Shown: positions 26,889 to 37,413 of the stretch, one piece after another
Layout of the letters: each line of letters starts with the position of its first letter
Numbering within the stretch: position 1 is the stretch's first letter
NCBI GenBank assembly: GCA_003215775.1
Contig: QCJW01000010.1
Coordinates: 1-63,974, forward strand
Direction: 5' to 3'
Length of the DNA stretch: 63,974 nt
Source: Prochlorococcus sp. AG-409-G20
Lineage (GTDB): Bacteria; Cyanobacteriota; Cyanobacteriia; PCC-6307; Cyanobiaceae
Position numbers and translations under genes: made by a program
The notes under the pieces: generated by a model
The model's database searches: none
What the model was told of the DNA's origin: nothing
Seen by the model: the letters and a program-made list of their open reading frames with translations, nothing else

Positions 26889-28205
26889 TTAGAGCTGTCT
26901 AACTTGATGCCCGATATCTTTTCTATATTTCATTCCTTTGAAGTCAATTTGTTCTAGACCTTGATAAGCATTCTTGAAAGCCTCATCAAAGTCATCCCCT
27001 TGAGCGACTACTGCAAGGACTCTTCCTCCAGAGGTAAGGTATTTTCCTTCGGCGTTGCATATAGTGCCTGCATGAAAGACTTGTCTCTGATTGCTTTCTT
27101 CAAGGTTTATGTTGATTATGTCGCCTTTTTGGGGTGATTCTGGATAGCCAGATGCTGCTGCTACAACGCATGCACTACAACTGGTAGAGATTTCAAGTTC
27201 TGGGGCTTTGTCTAATGATCCAAGGGCACAAGCATTTAACACTTCTGCAAGCTGCGGACCCATCAAAGGCATTAAGGTTTGGCATTCAGGATCACCAAAA
27301 CGACAGTTATATTCAATTACTTTGGGTCCTGATTTGGTCAACATGAGTCCTGCATAAATAACACCTCTGAAATCAATTCGCATTTTTCTTAGATTCGTAA
27401 GCGTTTTATCTAAGATTGATTTTTTTATTAATTCTAAGTCTTCTTTACTTAGAAGTGGTGCGGGAGCATAGGCACCCATTCCCCCTGTGTTTGGACCTTT
27501 GTCCATCTCTAAAAGACGCTTGTGATCTTGCGCTGGTGGTAAAAGGAGAATCTTTTTGCCATCACATAATGCAAATACAGACACTTCCGGACCTTCAAGA
27601 CGTTCTTCGAGAACAATCTGAGCTCCTGCAATTCCAAATTTGCCCTTAAAAGCTTCGCTAATGGCCTCTTTGGTTTCTTTGACTGTTTCTGCAACAGTCA
27701 CTCCTTTTCCTGCAGCCAGGCCATCTGCTTTGACGACTAATGGGATGTTTTGTTGAGTTAAGACTTCAAGGGCCTCTGCTTCGTTACTTGCGGTCCAGTA
27801 TTTTGCCGTTGGAATTCCGGCTTCAAGCATGAATGACTTTGCCCAGGCTTTGCTTGCTTCAAGTCTTGATCCTTCTAGACCTGGGCCAAAAACTGCAAAA
27901 CCTTCTGACCTGAATTGATCTGCAAGGCCAGCAGCAAGAGGTGCTTCGGGACCAATTACCACTAAATCTACTTTTTTCTCTTTGCTTATTTTCAAGAGTT
28001 GCACGAAATCTTCTTCATTGACAGCAATCTGACGACATCCAGGAATTGTTTTTGTGCCTCCATTCCCAGGGGCTATCCAGACACTTTCTATATTTGAACT
28101 TTTTGTAAGTGCCCATGCAAGGGAATTCTCTCTTCCTCCATTGCCTATAACGAGGATTTTCTTAGGTGAAGGCAAGGGTTGCTTTGCAGATGTGTTTTCT
28201 TTCAC
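26889..28205 (-). CDS. purD: Phosphoribosylamine--glycine ligase
   Basis: PurD (GAR synthetase) joins phosphoribosylamine and glycine with ATP in purine synthesis. The 438-residue protein shows the N-domain KILVIGNGGRENSLAWAL, VVIGPEAPLAAGL, the ATP-grasp signatures PLVVKADGLAAGKGVTVAE and EERLEGPEVSVFALCDG, and EYNCRFGDPECQ near the C-terminus. An extra stretch of about 15 residues precedes the core, so the start is not certain. Divergent from purC, with a 246-base gap that could hold shared purine control, although I see no recognisable motif there. Confidence 0.96.
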   Translation of the reverse strand: MKENTSAKQPLPSPKKILVIGNGGRENSLAWALTKSSNIESVWIAPGNGGTKTIPGCRQIAVNEEDFVQLLKISKEKKVDLVVIGPEAPLAAGLADQFRSEGFAVFGPGLEGSRLEASKAWAKSFMLEAGIPTAKYWTASNEAEALEVLTQQNIPLVVKADGLAAGKGVTVAETVKETKEAISEAFKGKFGIAGAQIVLEERLEGPEVSVFALCDGKKILLLPPAQDHKRLLEMDKGPNTGGMGAYAPAPLLSKEDLELIKKSILDKTLTNLRKMRIDFRGVIYAGLMLTKSGPKVIEYNCRFGDPECQTLMPLMGPQLAEVLNACALGSLDKAPELEISTSCSACVVAAASGYPESPQKGDIININLEESNQRQVFHAGTICNAEGKYLTSGGRVLAVVAQGDDFDEAFKNAYQGLEQIDFKGMKYRKDIGHQVRQL

Positions 28206-28451
28206 TGAAGTTCACTTATAAATTTTTAAGTTGGGCGGCGTGTGGGTCAAATGGTCTAAATGCCTGTGAGCTTTAAATGCTAGAACCTTTTAAAGCTATA
28301 GCAATTTTGGTTGCACCTTGATAAATGTTCATGGCAAACCAAATGAATTCGTGTTCATGGCATTTACTTGGATAAACCAGTTAATCTCTTGAAGTGTAAT
28401 GTCTTGATCTTCTAGGCAAGTTAGGACTCATTTCTTACTAGGAATACTTCT

Positions 28452-29204
28452 ATGGCACCTAATCACGGTTTACTTCTTTACGAAGGAAAGGCTAAGAGAA
28501 TATTTGATTCTGATAAGAAAGGACAAGTGCTTGTGGAGTTTAAAAATGACACAACAGCCTTCAATGCTCTAAAGAAGTCTTCGTTGAAAGGGAAAGGAAT
28601 TCTTAATTGCCAGATCTCGTCTCATCTTTTCGAATTACTAGAAGCTCAAGGAGTTGATACTCATTATCTTGGATTGGTATCGGATTCATGGATGGCCGCA
28701 AAGCGTGTTGAGATAATACCTTTGGAAGTAGTTGTTAGGAATATTGCCTTTGGTTCTTTATGTAAAGAGACCCCAATTACAGAAGGGACAGAACTTTCTT
28801 CCCCATTGTTAGATTTATATTTTAAAGATGACAGTCTTTCGGACCCTTTGCTTACTGAGGCTCGTTTAGAACTTTTGGGAATATTAAGTAACAATCAAAG
28901 AAATGAAATTGAAACTCTTGTAAGAAAAGTCAATTTGATACTTAGCACTTTTTTTGAAAAGTTGGATTTGATATTAGTTGATTTTAAATTGGAAATAGGT
29001 ATTAATGCTGAGGGGAGATTGATTGTTGCTGATGAAATCAGTCCGGATACTTGCAGGATTTGGGATGCAAGAGCAGATAGCAGTTCAGACCGTATTCTGG
29101 ATAAGGATCGTTTCCGAAAGGATCTTGGCGGTGTTGTAGAGGCATACGCTGAAATCCTCAAACGAATACAGGAAATATCCCCCAATCCACGCATATACAA
29201 GTAA
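28452..29204 (+). CDS. purC: Phosphoribosylaminoimidazole-succinocarboxamide synthase
   Basis: PurC (SAICAR synthetase) condenses CAIR with aspartate in purine synthesis. The 250-residue protein shows [14 protein letters not shown] at the start, [30 protein letters not shown] and [13 protein letters not shown]. All conserved blocks are present and the length fits. It is followed on the same strand by bamA 45 bases later. Divergent from purD, so two purine genes are arranged back-to-back. Confidence 0.96.
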   Translation: MAPNHGLLLYEGKAKRIFDSDKKGQVLVEFKNDTTAFNALKKSSLKGKGILNCQISSHLFELLEAQGVDTHYLGLVSDSWMAAKRVEIIPLEVVVRNIAFGSLCKETPITEGTELSSPLLDLYFKDDSLSDPLLTEARLELLGILSNNQRNEIETLVRKVNLILSTFFEKLDLILVDFKLEIGINAEGRLIVADEISPDTCRIWDARADSSSDRILDKDRFRKDLGGVVEAYAEILKRIQEISPNPRIYK

Positions 29205-29249
29205 TGTCAGCCTAGGTTTATAGCTATTTATCAGTACTTCTTTCAGTTC

Positions 29250-31517
29250 ATGGTTAGATTTTTCATCAGAGGTCAATCGAGCTTCCTGCGAAAAGGATCA
29301 TATGGTCTGGCAGCGTTGTTTCCTTTCTTGGTCATATCATCTGACTTAAAGCTTGGGAGGCAAGCTGATTTTTCGCTCCCTTCTAGCAATTCAGTAGTTA
29401 GTCATGAAGGAAATATTGACAAAAACAAGTCAGGCAAAACCTTGATTGGTAATTCTTCTACAGATAATCGATCTAATGAATTTTTTCGTAAGGCTAATAA
29501 AAAGAATGATTCAAAGGTAAGAGTTTTAATTTCAGAAGTTGTTATTAAAGGACTTGATAATCATCCAGACCAGGAACGTTTAGAATTTGCTGCTTATGAT
29601 GCAATGAAGTCTAGACCTGGCAGTAGTGTAACGAGACAACAACTCAAGCTAGACTTAGATGCTGTTTATGCAACTGGATGGTTCTCCGGCGTAAAGATTG
29701 ATCCTGTTAACACTCCATTAGGGGTTCAGCTTTTGGTTAATGTTGAGCCTAATCCTGTTCTGAATAAGGTAGAACTTTCACTTGAAGATGAAGACACTAA
29801 TCAGAAGATAATTGACAAGATCTTTAGTCCGGAATATGGAAAGACTCTTAACTTGAATATTCTTCAACTTAGGATGAAGGAACTCAGAAAGTGGTATGTC
29901 AAACAAGGCTATTCATTGGCTCGGATTTCAGGGCCTAGTAGAATTAATTCCGATGGAGTGGTTAAACTGACAATTATTCAAGGAGTTGTTTCAGATATTG
30001 AAGTTCAGTTTTTAAATCAGGATGGAGAGACAAATAATGAGGAAGGTAATCTTATTAAAGGTAAAACTAAAAAGTGGGTTGTAAAAAGAGAGATCTCAAT
30101 TAAGCCTGGTGAATCTTTTAATCGTAATGCATTAGAAAATGATATTAAAAGACTTTATGGCACCTCTCTTTTTAGTGATATTAAAGTTACTTTGAAGCCT
30201 GTATCTAAAAAGCCTGGTCATGTAAAAATCATCTTAGGGATAACTGAGCAAACAACAGGCTCTTTGTCTGGTGGTATTGGTTATAGCCAAAGTCAAGGTG
30301 TATTTGGGCAAGTTGGAATCCAGGACACGAATCTTTTAGGGAGGGCTTGGAGTTCAACTTTGAATTTGACCTATGGGCAATATGGAGGACTTGCGAACCT
30401 TAGTTTCTCTGATCCATGGATTAGAGGAGATGAATACCGAACTTCTTTTAGGACATCAATTTTCCTGAGTAGAGAGGTGCCTCAGATCTTTAGAAGTGAT
30501 GATTCTGGAATTATCAGAACTCTTAAAGATTATAATGATTCAGGCAGTAATTATGCATTTGATATTTCATCAGATGAGCATAGTGAAGGTAAGTTTTCAT
30601 CCGTAGCAGATGCAAAAAAATTATTTCCTGAAAAGAGTTGGTTTGAGTATGAGGGTAATTCAGTTGCCTTACAAAGAAAAGGTTTTAACTTCTCTTTTGC
30701 AAGGCCCCTAAATGGTGGAGACCCATATAAGAAGGTTCCATGGAGTGTATTGCTTGGAATGAATATCCAAAGTATCAAGCCAATTGATTACTCTGGAGAT
30801 AAACGACCATATGGGGCAGTTAATAGAGGCATTTCTCAGGGGAAAGTTTTAAATAGTGATGTTATTTGCATAGCTTTCAACTGTGCTGAAGAAAATAGTT
30901 TGTTTGGCGTTAGGGCAGCAGCAACTTATAACAAATTAAATGATTCTAGGAATCCAACATCTGGAAATTTCTTGAGTTTTGGTTCAGAGCAATTTATTTC
31001 AATTGGAGAAAATTCTCCTACCTTTAATAGAGCAAGAATGAGTTATTCTCATTTCATCCCTGTTAATTGGTTAAAGATTGCAAAGGGCTGTAGACCTAAA
31101 TCAGGAGAAAAAAGTAATTGCCCTCAAGCTGTTGGCATTCAACTAAAGGCCGCTACTATCCTTGGACAATTGCCACCTTATGAAGCTTTTTGTATAGGAG
31201 GATCTAATTCTGTAAGAGGCTGGAGTTCTTGTGATCTAGCTGTTGGTAGGAGTTATGGTGAAGCTTCTGTTGAATATAGATTTCCTATTTGGAATATAGT
31301 TTCAGGTTCTGTTTTTGTTGATGCCGGTTCTGATTTGGGGTCACAGTCTAATGTTCCAGGTAAGCCAGGTAAGCTTCTAGAAAAGCCTGGTTCAGGTTTT
31401 TCACTTGGTTCTGGGTTGATCGTGAATACACCAGTTGGGCCTCTTCGATTGGAAGCTGCTAGTCAGGATCTTGATGGTGAATGGCGATTTAACTTAGGTG
31501 TTGGCTGGAAATTCTAG
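29250..31517 (+). CDS. bamA: Outer-membrane assembly protein BamA/Omp85 (Toc75-related)
   Basis: Omp85 proteins insert beta-barrel proteins into the outer membrane; in plastids the relative is Toc75. The 755-residue protein has an N-terminal signal-like segment (LAALFPFLVISS), a low-complexity linker, POTRA domains at about 85-380 (for example the segment VSDIEVQFLNQDGE), and a C-terminal 16-strand barrel from about 400, with the conserved GGSNSVRGW motif of the Omp85 barrel and a C-terminal Phe in the GWKF ending. It heads the lipid A operon: lpxC begins in the last base of its stop codon (TAGTG). This is consistent with a Gram-negative outer membrane. Confidence 0.94.
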   Translation: MVRFFIRGQSSFLRKGSYGLAALFPFLVISSDLKLGRQADFSLPSSNSVVSHEGNIDKNKSGKTLIGNSSTDNRSNEFFRKANKKNDSKVRVLISEVVIKGLDNHPDQERLEFAAYDAMKSRPGSSVTRQQLKLDLDAVYATGWFSGVKIDPVNTPLGVQLLVNVEPNPVLNKVELSLEDEDTNQKIIDKIFSPEYGKTLNLNILQLRMKELRKWYVKQGYSLARISGPSRINSDGVVKLTIIQGVVSDIEVQFLNQDGETNNEEGNLIKGKTKKWVVKREISIKPGESFNRNALENDIKRLYGTSLFSDIKVTLKPVSKKPGHVKIILGITEQTTGSLSGGIGYSQSQGVFGQVGIQDTNLLGRAWSSTLNLTYGQYGGLANLSFSDPWIRGDEYRTSFRTSIFLSREVPQIFRSDDSGIIRTLKDYNDSGSNYAFDISSDEHSEGKFSSVADAKKLFPEKSWFEYEGNSVALQRKGFNFSFARPLNGGDPYKKVPWSVLLGMNIQSIKPIDYSGDKRPYGAVNRGISQGKVLNSDVICIAFNCAEENSLFGVRAAATYNKLNDSRNPTSGNFLSFGSEQFISIGENSPTFNRARMSYSHFIPVNWLKIAKGCRPKSGEKSNCPQAVGIQLKAATILGQLPPYEAFCIGGSNSVRGWSSCDLAVGRSYGEASVEYRFPIWNIVSGSVFVDAGSDLGSQSNVPGKPGKLLEKPGSGFSLGSGLIVNTPVGPLRLEAASQDLDGEWRFNLGVGWKF

Positions 31518-32380
31518 TGAGTTATTTGCCTAAAGATTATGAAGATGCTTGGACTCTTGCTGGCTCGGTTTCAAGAGCTGGTATTGGTTTACATAGTGGT
31601 GAGGAATGTTTAGTCAGATTGAATCCTTCTGACAAAGAAGGTTTTCAAGTCTCCTGGCTGGATAAAGGTGAACTTCCTACTGTTCTAAGGGTTGAACATT
31701 TGAGAGAAAGTCAACTATGTACAACTCTGGAATGTGGATCTAAAAAGTTAAAAACAGTTGAGCATTTGCTGGCAGCATTGGCTGGCTGTGGTTTAAGTCA
31801 TGTTCACATTGAAGTCTCTGGAGAGGAAATACCTTTATTAGACGGATCTTCACTTGATTGGGTTGAGGCAATTAAAGAGGCAGGTCTTAGGCGAATAGAT
31901 GTGGCTCGCAAGCCTTTAGATAAAATTAAAGCTCCTTTGATTTTGAATCGTGGTAGTAGTGTGATTAGTGCAGTTCCATCCACAAAATTTAGCTTGATCG
32001 GTATTATTGATTTTCCATACAAGGCAATTGGCAGGCAGATATTTTCTATTGATTTAACACCTCAAAACTTTGTTAATGAGATTGCTCCAGCAAGAACATT
32101 TGGTTTTTCTGATCAGATTGATCAGTTAATGGAATCTGGCTTGATTAAAGGAGGTTCATTAGAAAATGCTCTTATATGTGATGGTGATAATTGGCTTAAT
32201 CCGCCCTTGAGATTTGAAGATGAACCAGTTCGCCATAAGCTATTGGACTTGATAGGTGACTTGGCGATCGTGGGATTCCCCAAAGCTCAAGTCATTGTCT
32301 ATAAGGGGTCCCATGGACTTCATGCGGATTTTGCATCTGCTCTTTACAAAGCCTGCCCTGAACCAGCTTTTTCCTCTTGA
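31517..32380 (+). CDS. lpxC: UDP-3-O-acyl-N-acetylglucosamine deacetylase
   Basis: LpxC removes the acetyl group from UDP-3-O-acyl-GlcNAc, the committed step of lipid A synthesis; it is a zinc enzyme. The protein has the first domain with [14 protein letters not shown] and [14 protein letters not shown] (zinc-binding His), and the second with PARTFGF and [12 protein letters not shown] (H-x3-D zinc ligands). Length 287 is normal. The start is a GTG that overlaps the bamA stop by one base, so it depends on coupling. The next gene overlaps its stop by four bases. Confidence 0.95.
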   Translation: MSYLPKDYEDAWTLAGSVSRAGIGLHSGEECLVRLNPSDKEGFQVSWLDKGELPTVLRVEHLRESQLCTTLECGSKKLKTVEHLLAALAGCGLSHVHIEVSGEEIPLLDGSSLDWVEAIKEAGLRRIDVARKPLDKIKAPLILNRGSSVISAVPSTKFSLIGIIDFPYKAIGRQIFSIDLTPQNFVNEIAPARTFGFSDQIDQLMESGLIKGGSLENALICDGDNWLNPPLRFEDEPVRHKLLDLIGDLAIVGFPKAQVIVYKGSHGLHADFASALYKACPEPAFSS

Positions 32381-32832
32381 CTGAATCCTCTCCTTTTGTC
32401 TCAGTGCTCAATAGTGAGCAAATTATGGGTTTACTACCCCATAGATATCCCTTCGCTCTTGTTGATCGTGTTGTTGAACATGAGCCAGGTCTTCGTGCAG
32501 TTGCTATTAAAAATGTGACATTAAATGAGCCTCAGTTTCAGGGGCATTTTCCTGGGAGACCATTAATGCCTGGTGTCTTGATTGTTGAGGCTATGGCTCA
32601 GGTGGGAGGACTTATTGTTACTCAAATGCCTGATTTGCCTGAAGGTCTTTTCGTTTTCGCAGGAATAGATGGTGTGAGATTCCGACGCCCAGTAGTCCCT
32701 GGTGATCAGCTTGTTATTGAATGTGAGCTAATCAGTTTGAAAAGAAAGCGTTTTGGAAAGATTCGTGCTGAAGCAAAAGTTGATGATCAATTGGTCTGTT
32801 CAGGTGATTTGACTTTCTCCTTGATGGATTGA
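32377..32832 (+). CDS. fabZ: 3-hydroxyacyl-[ACP] dehydratase
   Basis: FabZ dehydrates 3-hydroxyacyl-ACP in fatty acid elongation and competes with LpxA for the same acyl carrier substrate, which explains its place here. The 151-residue hotdog-fold protein has [14 protein letters not shown], the active-site region [16 protein letters not shown] with catalytic His and IVEAMAQ with catalytic Glu, and [13 protein letters not shown]. Start is a TTG inside a four-base overlap (TTGA) with lpxC. Confidence 0.96.
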   Translation: MTESSPFVSVLNSEQIMGLLPHRYPFALVDRVVEHEPGLRAVAIKNVTLNEPQFQGHFPGRPLMPGVLIVEAMAQVGGLIVTQMPDLPEGLFVFAGIDGVRFRRPVVPGDQLVIECELISLKRKRFGKIRAEAKVDDQLVCSGDLTFSLMD

Positions 32833-33689
32833 CCGCTATGGATAAGCTTTGTGCCGCTGCAATGATGACATCAGAGAGGCCTGCTCAGATACATCCTTTG
32901 GCAGTTGTTGATTCCAAGGCTGAGCTTGATATTGGGGTTTCTGTTGGACCTGGTGCAGTAGTAGGACCAAATGTAAAAGTTGGACCTCATACATGGATAG
33001 GACCTAATGTTGTACTTGATGGAAGATTGACAATTGGTGAACGTAATAAAATTTTTCCAGGAGCATGTATAGGTTTAGAACCGCAAGATTTAAAGTATCG
33101 TGGGGCTGATACAGAAGTTCTTATTGGTAACGGAAATACCTTTAGAGAGTGTGTAACAATTAATCGAGCAACAAATGAAGGAGAGATAACTCAAATTGGG
33201 GATGAAAATTTGTTGATGGCTTATTGTCATTTGGGACATAACTGTCAGTTAGGTAATCGCATTGTCATGTCAAATAGTATTCAGGTTGCTGGCCATGTTG
33301 TTATAGAAGATCGTGCCGTTATTGGAGGATGTCTAGGAATTCATCAGTTTGTTCATGTAGGAAGTCTTGCAATGGTTGGAGGTATGACTAGGGTTGATAG
33401 AGATGTACCACCTTATTGTTTAGTTGAAGGTCACCCTGGACGAATGCGTGGATTGAATAGAGTTGGATTAAAGCGTAGCGCAATTGTTAAAGATGGCTCT
33501 AGTGAATTAAGGCAACTTCAGGAAATATGGAGTTTGCTTTTTCGTTCTAACAATGTACTTGCTGAATCTTTAAAGCTTGCTAGAGAGGAGAACCTTATGG
33601 CTTCTTCTAAACATCTTTGCGACTTTATTCAGGCTTCAGTTCAAAAAGGACGAAGAGGACCTATGCCTTTCATTCAAGGCCGTGATTGA
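32829..33689 (+). CDS. lpxA: UDP-N-acetylglucosamine acyltransferase
   Basis: LpxA transfers a 3-hydroxyacyl chain to UDP-GlcNAc, the first step of lipid A synthesis. The protein is a left-handed beta helix of hexapeptide repeats ([15 protein letters not shown] style) running from about residue 20 to 200, with [10 protein letters not shown] and a C-terminal helical region (about 200-286). Start uncertain: the TTG at 32829 overlaps fabZ by four bases, an ATG lies at 32838 and another at 32862. The downstream lpxB follows without a gap. Confidence 0.94.
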   Translation: MTAMDKLCAAAMMTSERPAQIHPLAVVDSKAELDIGVSVGPGAVVGPNVKVGPHTWIGPNVVLDGRLTIGERNKIFPGACIGLEPQDLKYRGADTEVLIGNGNTFRECVTINRATNEGEITQIGDENLLMAYCHLGHNCQLGNRIVMSNSIQVAGHVVIEDRAVIGGCLGIHQFVHVGSLAMVGGMTRVDRDVPPYCLVEGHPGRMRGLNRVGLKRSAIVKDGSSELRQLQEIWSLLFRSNNVLAESLKLAREENLMASSKHLCDFIQASVQKGRRGPMPFIQGRD

Positions 33690-34864
33690 TGCTGCGTTTA
33701 TTAATTAGTACTGGTGAAGTTTCAGGAGATTTGCAGGGAAGTCTTTTGATTAAGGCTTTATATCGAGAAGCATCTAGAAGATCATTGAATCTTGAAGTTA
33801 TTGCTTTGGGCGGATCTCGTATGGAGGCATCAGGAGCAAAACTATTAGCTAATACTTCGCGAATAGGCTCAATTGGTATTTGGGAGGCGCTCCCATATAT
33901 TTTACCCACACTTAAAATTCAATCCAAGCTGGATAAGTTCTTCAGCAAAAATCCTCCAGATGCAGTTGTTCTAATTGATTATATGGGCCCCAATATTCGT
34001 ATTGGTAATAAGTTTCGAAGAAAGTATGCAGATATTCCTATTACTTATTACATTGCCCCTCAAGAATGGGCTTGGAAAATAGGAGAAGATGGGACAACAG
34101 ATTTAATTAGCTTTTCTGATCAAATCCTTGCAATATTTAAGGCTGAAGCTGATTTTTACGCAAGTAGAGGAGGCAAGGTTTCGTGGATTGGTCATCCAAT
34201 GCTTGATACTATTAAGTCTGTGACTACTCAAAAGGATGCATTAAAACATCTCGGATTAGAATCTAATCAAAAGGTATTACTTCTTTTTCCAGCCTCTAGG
34301 TCACAAGAGCTCTATTACTTGCTTCCTACTTTATTAAAGGCGGCAGCAGTTTTGCAGTCTAGAGATCCTTCTATTTATGTAATAATACCTTCTGGATTGA
34401 AAAGTTTTGAAGAGACTTTAAAGATGCAATTGATTGAAGAAGGTGTGAATGGTAGAGTTATTCCAGCTTCAGAAAATGACTCTATAAAACATCATTTGTT
34501 CTGTGCGGCTACACTCGCTTTAGGTAAATCAGGAACAATTAATATGGAATTGGCTTTGAATAATGTTCCACAGATTGCTGCTTATAAAGTTAGTCGGGTT
34601 ACAGCATTTTTGGCTCGTAGGTTGCTTAAATTTAAGGTAGAGCATATTTCACCTGTTAATCTTATGCTTAACGAAAGATTGATTCCAGAGCTTGTCCAAG
34701 AAAACTTTACTACTGATGCTCTAGTAAGCTCTGCAACCAAATTAATGTATGATGAAAAGTTAAGGTCTTCAATGTTAGATGGATACACTAGATTAAAAGA
34801 AAAACTTGGAGATCCTGGTGTGACAGATAGAGCGGCTAAAAAGATTCTTGACTTAATTCATTAG
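33689..34864 (+). CDS. lpxB: Lipid-A-disaccharide synthase
   Basis: LpxB joins lipid X and UDP-2,3-diacylglucosamine into the tetra-acylated disaccharide. The protein, about 391 residues, has the GT19 features: [21 protein letters not shown] at the N-terminus, [36 protein letters not shown], and [12 protein letters not shown] near the C-terminus. ATG taken at 33689, overlapping the lpxA stop by one base; a TTG sits one codon earlier. Last of the lipid A genes in the run; msrA starts 3 bases after its stop. Confidence 0.95.
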   Translation: MLRLLISTGEVSGDLQGSLLIKALYREASRRSLNLEVIALGGSRMEASGAKLLANTSRIGSIGIWEALPYILPTLKIQSKLDKFFSKNPPDAVVLIDYMGPNIRIGNKFRRKYADIPITYYIAPQEWAWKIGEDGTTDLISFSDQILAIFKAEADFYASRGGKVSWIGHPMLDTIKSVTTQKDALKHLGLESNQKVLLLFPASRSQELYYLLPTLLKAAAVLQSRDPSIYVIIPSGLKSFEETLKMQLIEEGVNGRVIPASENDSIKHHLFCAATLALGKSGTINMELALNNVPQIAAYKVSRVTAFLARRLLKFKVEHISPVNLMLNERLIPELVQENFTTDALVSSATKLMYDEKLRSSMLDGYTRLKEKLGDPGVTDRAAKKILDLIH

Positions 34865-34867
34865 CCA

Positions 34868-35524
34868 ATGGAATATTTTGGAAAGCTTATAAAAAAACTT
34901 ATCATATTATTGCTCTTTTTAGTGACAATATTTAGCTACCCTTATGCCTCTTATTCTTTAGATTCAAAAGCTATTTTTGCTGGAGGCTGCTTTTGGTGTT
35001 TGGAACATGATCTAGAGAGGCTGCCAGGAGTTGTTTCTGTAATTAGTGGCTACTCTGGTGGTGATTTAATGAATCCTACTTATGAGAACCATAATGGTCA
35101 TCAAGAAGTAGTATTGGTTAAGTTTGATAGCTCGCAAATTAGTTATCAAGAGCTTCTAAGGAGTTATTGGAGAAATGTAGACCCTTTAGATGATCAAGGT
35201 CAATTTTGCGACCGAGGAAGATCATATAAGCCAGTTATTTTTACTCAGAATGATGAGCAGAAGGTCGAAGCTGTTGAAAGCAAGCATGACGCATCTGTTG
35301 AATTAGATAAGCCTTTAGGTTTGATTAGAGTTGAAATAAAAGATGCTAAGCAGTTTTGGCCGGCAGAGGACTACCATCAGAACTTTGCTGAGTTAAATAA
35401 GCGGAAATATCAGTTCTATCGTTACACTTGCGGCAGAGATGCACGACTCGATCAGGTTTGGGGTGACACGGCTAGGACTGGCAAAGAATGGCAAAAACTG
35501 TCCCAATCCTTAGGAAAAGATTAA
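34868..35524 (+). CDS. msrA: Peptide methionine sulfoxide reductase A, probably exported
   Basis: MsrA repairs oxidised methionine (S-sulfoxide) in proteins. The catalytic motif GGCFWCLEHDLERLPGV is present at about residues 38-54, with the later SGYSGGDLMNPTYENHNGHQEV and RSYKPVIF segments. An N-terminal hydrophobic segment of about 20 residues after two lysines (LIILLLFLVTIFSYPYASYS) is a signal peptide or anchor, so the enzyme probably acts in the periplasm or at the membrane. It starts 3 bases after the lpxB stop and is likely part of the same transcript, which may link it to envelope maintenance. Confidence 0.93.
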   Translation: MEYFGKLIKKLIILLLFLVTIFSYPYASYSLDSKAIFAGGCFWCLEHDLERLPGVVSVISGYSGGDLMNPTYENHNGHQEVVLVKFDSSQISYQELLRSYWRNVDPLDDQGQFCDRGRSYKPVIFTQNDEQKVEAVESKHDASVELDKPLGLIRVEIKDAKQFWPAEDYHQNFAELNKRKYQFYRYTCGRDARLDQVWGDTARTGKEWQKLSQSLGKD

Positions 35525-35629
35525 ATTCACGTTCCGTTGATACAGTTTTTAGGGAAATACGGGTTTACACCCATCCCTATCCTGGAAAAATTTGATTAAC
35601 ATCCGATGGATCTTTAGGTAAGGGGATGT

Positions 35630-35848
35630 ATGTATTTGCTGACCGTAAAAGATGGTTTGGTTACACGTCATATTGGGCCTTATGCTTCCCCTCAAATGGC
35701 ATCAGATGATTTAGAGAGAGTTCTTGCTACTTGTTCTGATAGAGCAAATTGGCAAATTCATGCTTTAGAGAGTCCTATGGAGCGTTCGTTTTCTGATCGT
35801 CTCCTTGAGAGGGAATCCAAGGTCAAGATCACAGCGGCTGCATCTTGA
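35630..35848 (+). CDS. Conserved small cyanobacterial protein
   Basis: A 72-residue soluble protein, MYLLTVKDGLVTRHIGPYAS followed by a helical region (PQMASDDLERVLATCSD), then RANWQIHALESP and a charged C-terminus. ATG start preceded by AAGGGGAT about 6 bases upstream, a good Shine-Dalgarno. This ordered composition suggests a real small conserved protein. I do not know its function. Confidence 0.7.
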   Translation: MYLLTVKDGLVTRHIGPYASPQMASDDLERVLATCSDRANWQIHALESPMERSFSDRLLERESKVKITAAAS

Positions 35849-35896
35849 TTAGTTCCCTGCAGCATGGGATTCTTAAATTGTGGTTTAAATAGATAA

Positions 35897-37375
35897 TTAC
35901 TTTGAATAAGAATTAGTTATCCAATTAATTAGTGTTCTAACTCCATATCCTGTTGCTCCAGCAGGATCTACTCCACGCTCTTTTTCTGCCCATACTGTTC
36001 CTGCGATGTCTATGTGAGCCCAGGGGATTGATTGGTCAACAAATTCCTTTAGAAACAGTGCTGCTGTAATCGAACCTCCTGGTCGGGGACCTGTGTTTTT
36101 GATGTCTGCAAGCATTGACTTCAGACCTTCTTTGTAGGAATTACGCATAGGCATTCTCCAAATCCCTTCTCCAGCCTGCTCAGCTGCTTGTTCTAGTGAG
36201 TAAGCAAGTTGAGCGCTGTCAGTCCAAAGTCCTGCAATTTCAGTGCCTAGTGCGACCACGCAAGCACCTGTCAGTGTTGCAAGATCTACTATTTCATCAG
36301 GTTTTAATGCGCACGCATATACAAGCGCATCCGCAAGGGTTAGTCGCCCTTCTGCGTCTGTGTTATTGATTTCAATTGTTTTTCCATTGGACGCAGTAAT
36401 AATGTCTCCTGGATGAACTGCTGAACCGTTGATCATGTTTTCGCAAGTAGCAACTATGAAATGAACTTCAATTCCTTCTGGAGATAATTCTGCAATAGCT
36501 CGCGCAGTACCAATAACTGCTGCACTGCCACCCATATCGAATTTCATTAGGTCGATTTGAGAAGCGCCAACTTTGAGGTTGTAGCCACCTGAGTCAAAAG
36601 TTAACCCTTTCCCTATAAGAGCAACTTTTCTTTTCAAGGGACCTTTCCCTTTGTATATCAAATGAATGAATTTGGGCTCTAAATCCGAGCCCTGAGCTAC
36701 TGCAAGAAATGCGCCCATTTTTCTTGCTTTACATTCTTTTTGATTTAAAATTTTCACCTCAAGCCCATGTTGTTTTGAAATATCAGTTGCAATTGATGCA
36801 AGAGAGCTTGGGGTCAGGCTGTTCGGAGGTGCTCCGACAAGCTCTCTTGCAAGCTCAACCCCAGAACAGATTGGATTTATTTGCTCAATAAATCTGTCTG
36901 CTGATTCATTTAAATTAAGAATTTCAAGTGCATCTATAGAAGGAACTGGCTCACTTTTTCCTTTAAATCTTTGATCTTTGAATGTTGCAAGACGAAAAGC
37001 TTCTCCAATTGCTTTAGTTGTTATTGCTGAGTCAATAGAGATTTCAGGAATACTTATTCCAAGCTTTCCTTGTGATCCTAGGCTTTTTCTAGCACCAATA
37101 GCGGCAAAATTGTAGATATTGTCTATCTCAATTTTCTGGGTTTCTCCCATCCCTATAAAGATCAATTTACTAGGCTCTCCTTGAAGAAGTTCGAACACCG
37201 CTACCTGACTTTCTTTCGCTTTGAAATCTTGACGATTAAGTCCTTTGGAAATATTCCCATCAAAACGTTTGTCAAGCTCAACTAACTGGGAATCTAGATT
37301 TTCTTCTACTAATCCAACTATTAATACACTTCCTTGCCATTCCTGCAAATGCCCAGTGTAGATAGAGATTCTCAT
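35897..37375 (-). CDS. pepA: Cytosol (leucyl) aminopeptidase, M17 family
   Basis: PepA is a hexameric di-metal aminopeptidase removing N-terminal residues from peptides. The C-terminal catalytic domain is intact: ALIGKGLTFDSGGYNLK (metal-binding Lys and Asp), KFDMGGSAAVIGTA, and the M17 signature NTDAEGRLTLADAL, followed by DLATLTGACVVALG. The N-terminal domain (about 1-170) is less conserved, as usual. Length 492 is normal. It is 38 bases downstream of the GIY-YIG gene on the same strand. Confidence 0.95.
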   Translation of the reverse strand: MRISIYTGHLQEWQGSVLIVGLVEENLDSQLVELDKRFDGNISKGLNRQDFKAKESQVAVFELLQGEPSKLIFIGMGETQKIEIDNIYNFAAIGARKSLGSQGKLGISIPEISIDSAITTKAIGEAFRLATFKDQRFKGKSEPVPSIDALEILNLNESADRFIEQINPICSGVELARELVGAPPNSLTPSSLASIATDISKQHGLEVKILNQKECKARKMGAFLAVAQGSDLEPKFIHLIYKGKGPLKRKVALIGKGLTFDSGGYNLKVGASQIDLMKFDMGGSAAVIGTARAIAELSPEGIEVHFIVATCENMINGSAVHPGDIITASNGKTIEINNTDAEGRLTLADALVYACALKPDEIVDLATLTGACVVALGTEIAGLWTDSAQLAYSLEQAAEQAGEGIWRMPMRNSYKEGLKSMLADIKNTGPRPGGSITAALFLKEFVDQSIPWAHIDIAGTVWAEKERGVDPAGATGYGVRTLINWITNSYSK

Positions 37376-37413
37376 TTTGTTCTAAGTAACCTAAATAATG
37401 CTAGCTATTAGCT

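Noticed and set aside
28206..28451. PurR-type operator or riboswitch in the divergent purD-purC gap
   Set aside because: No purine riboswitch core or palindromic operator could be found; only short AT-rich repeats.
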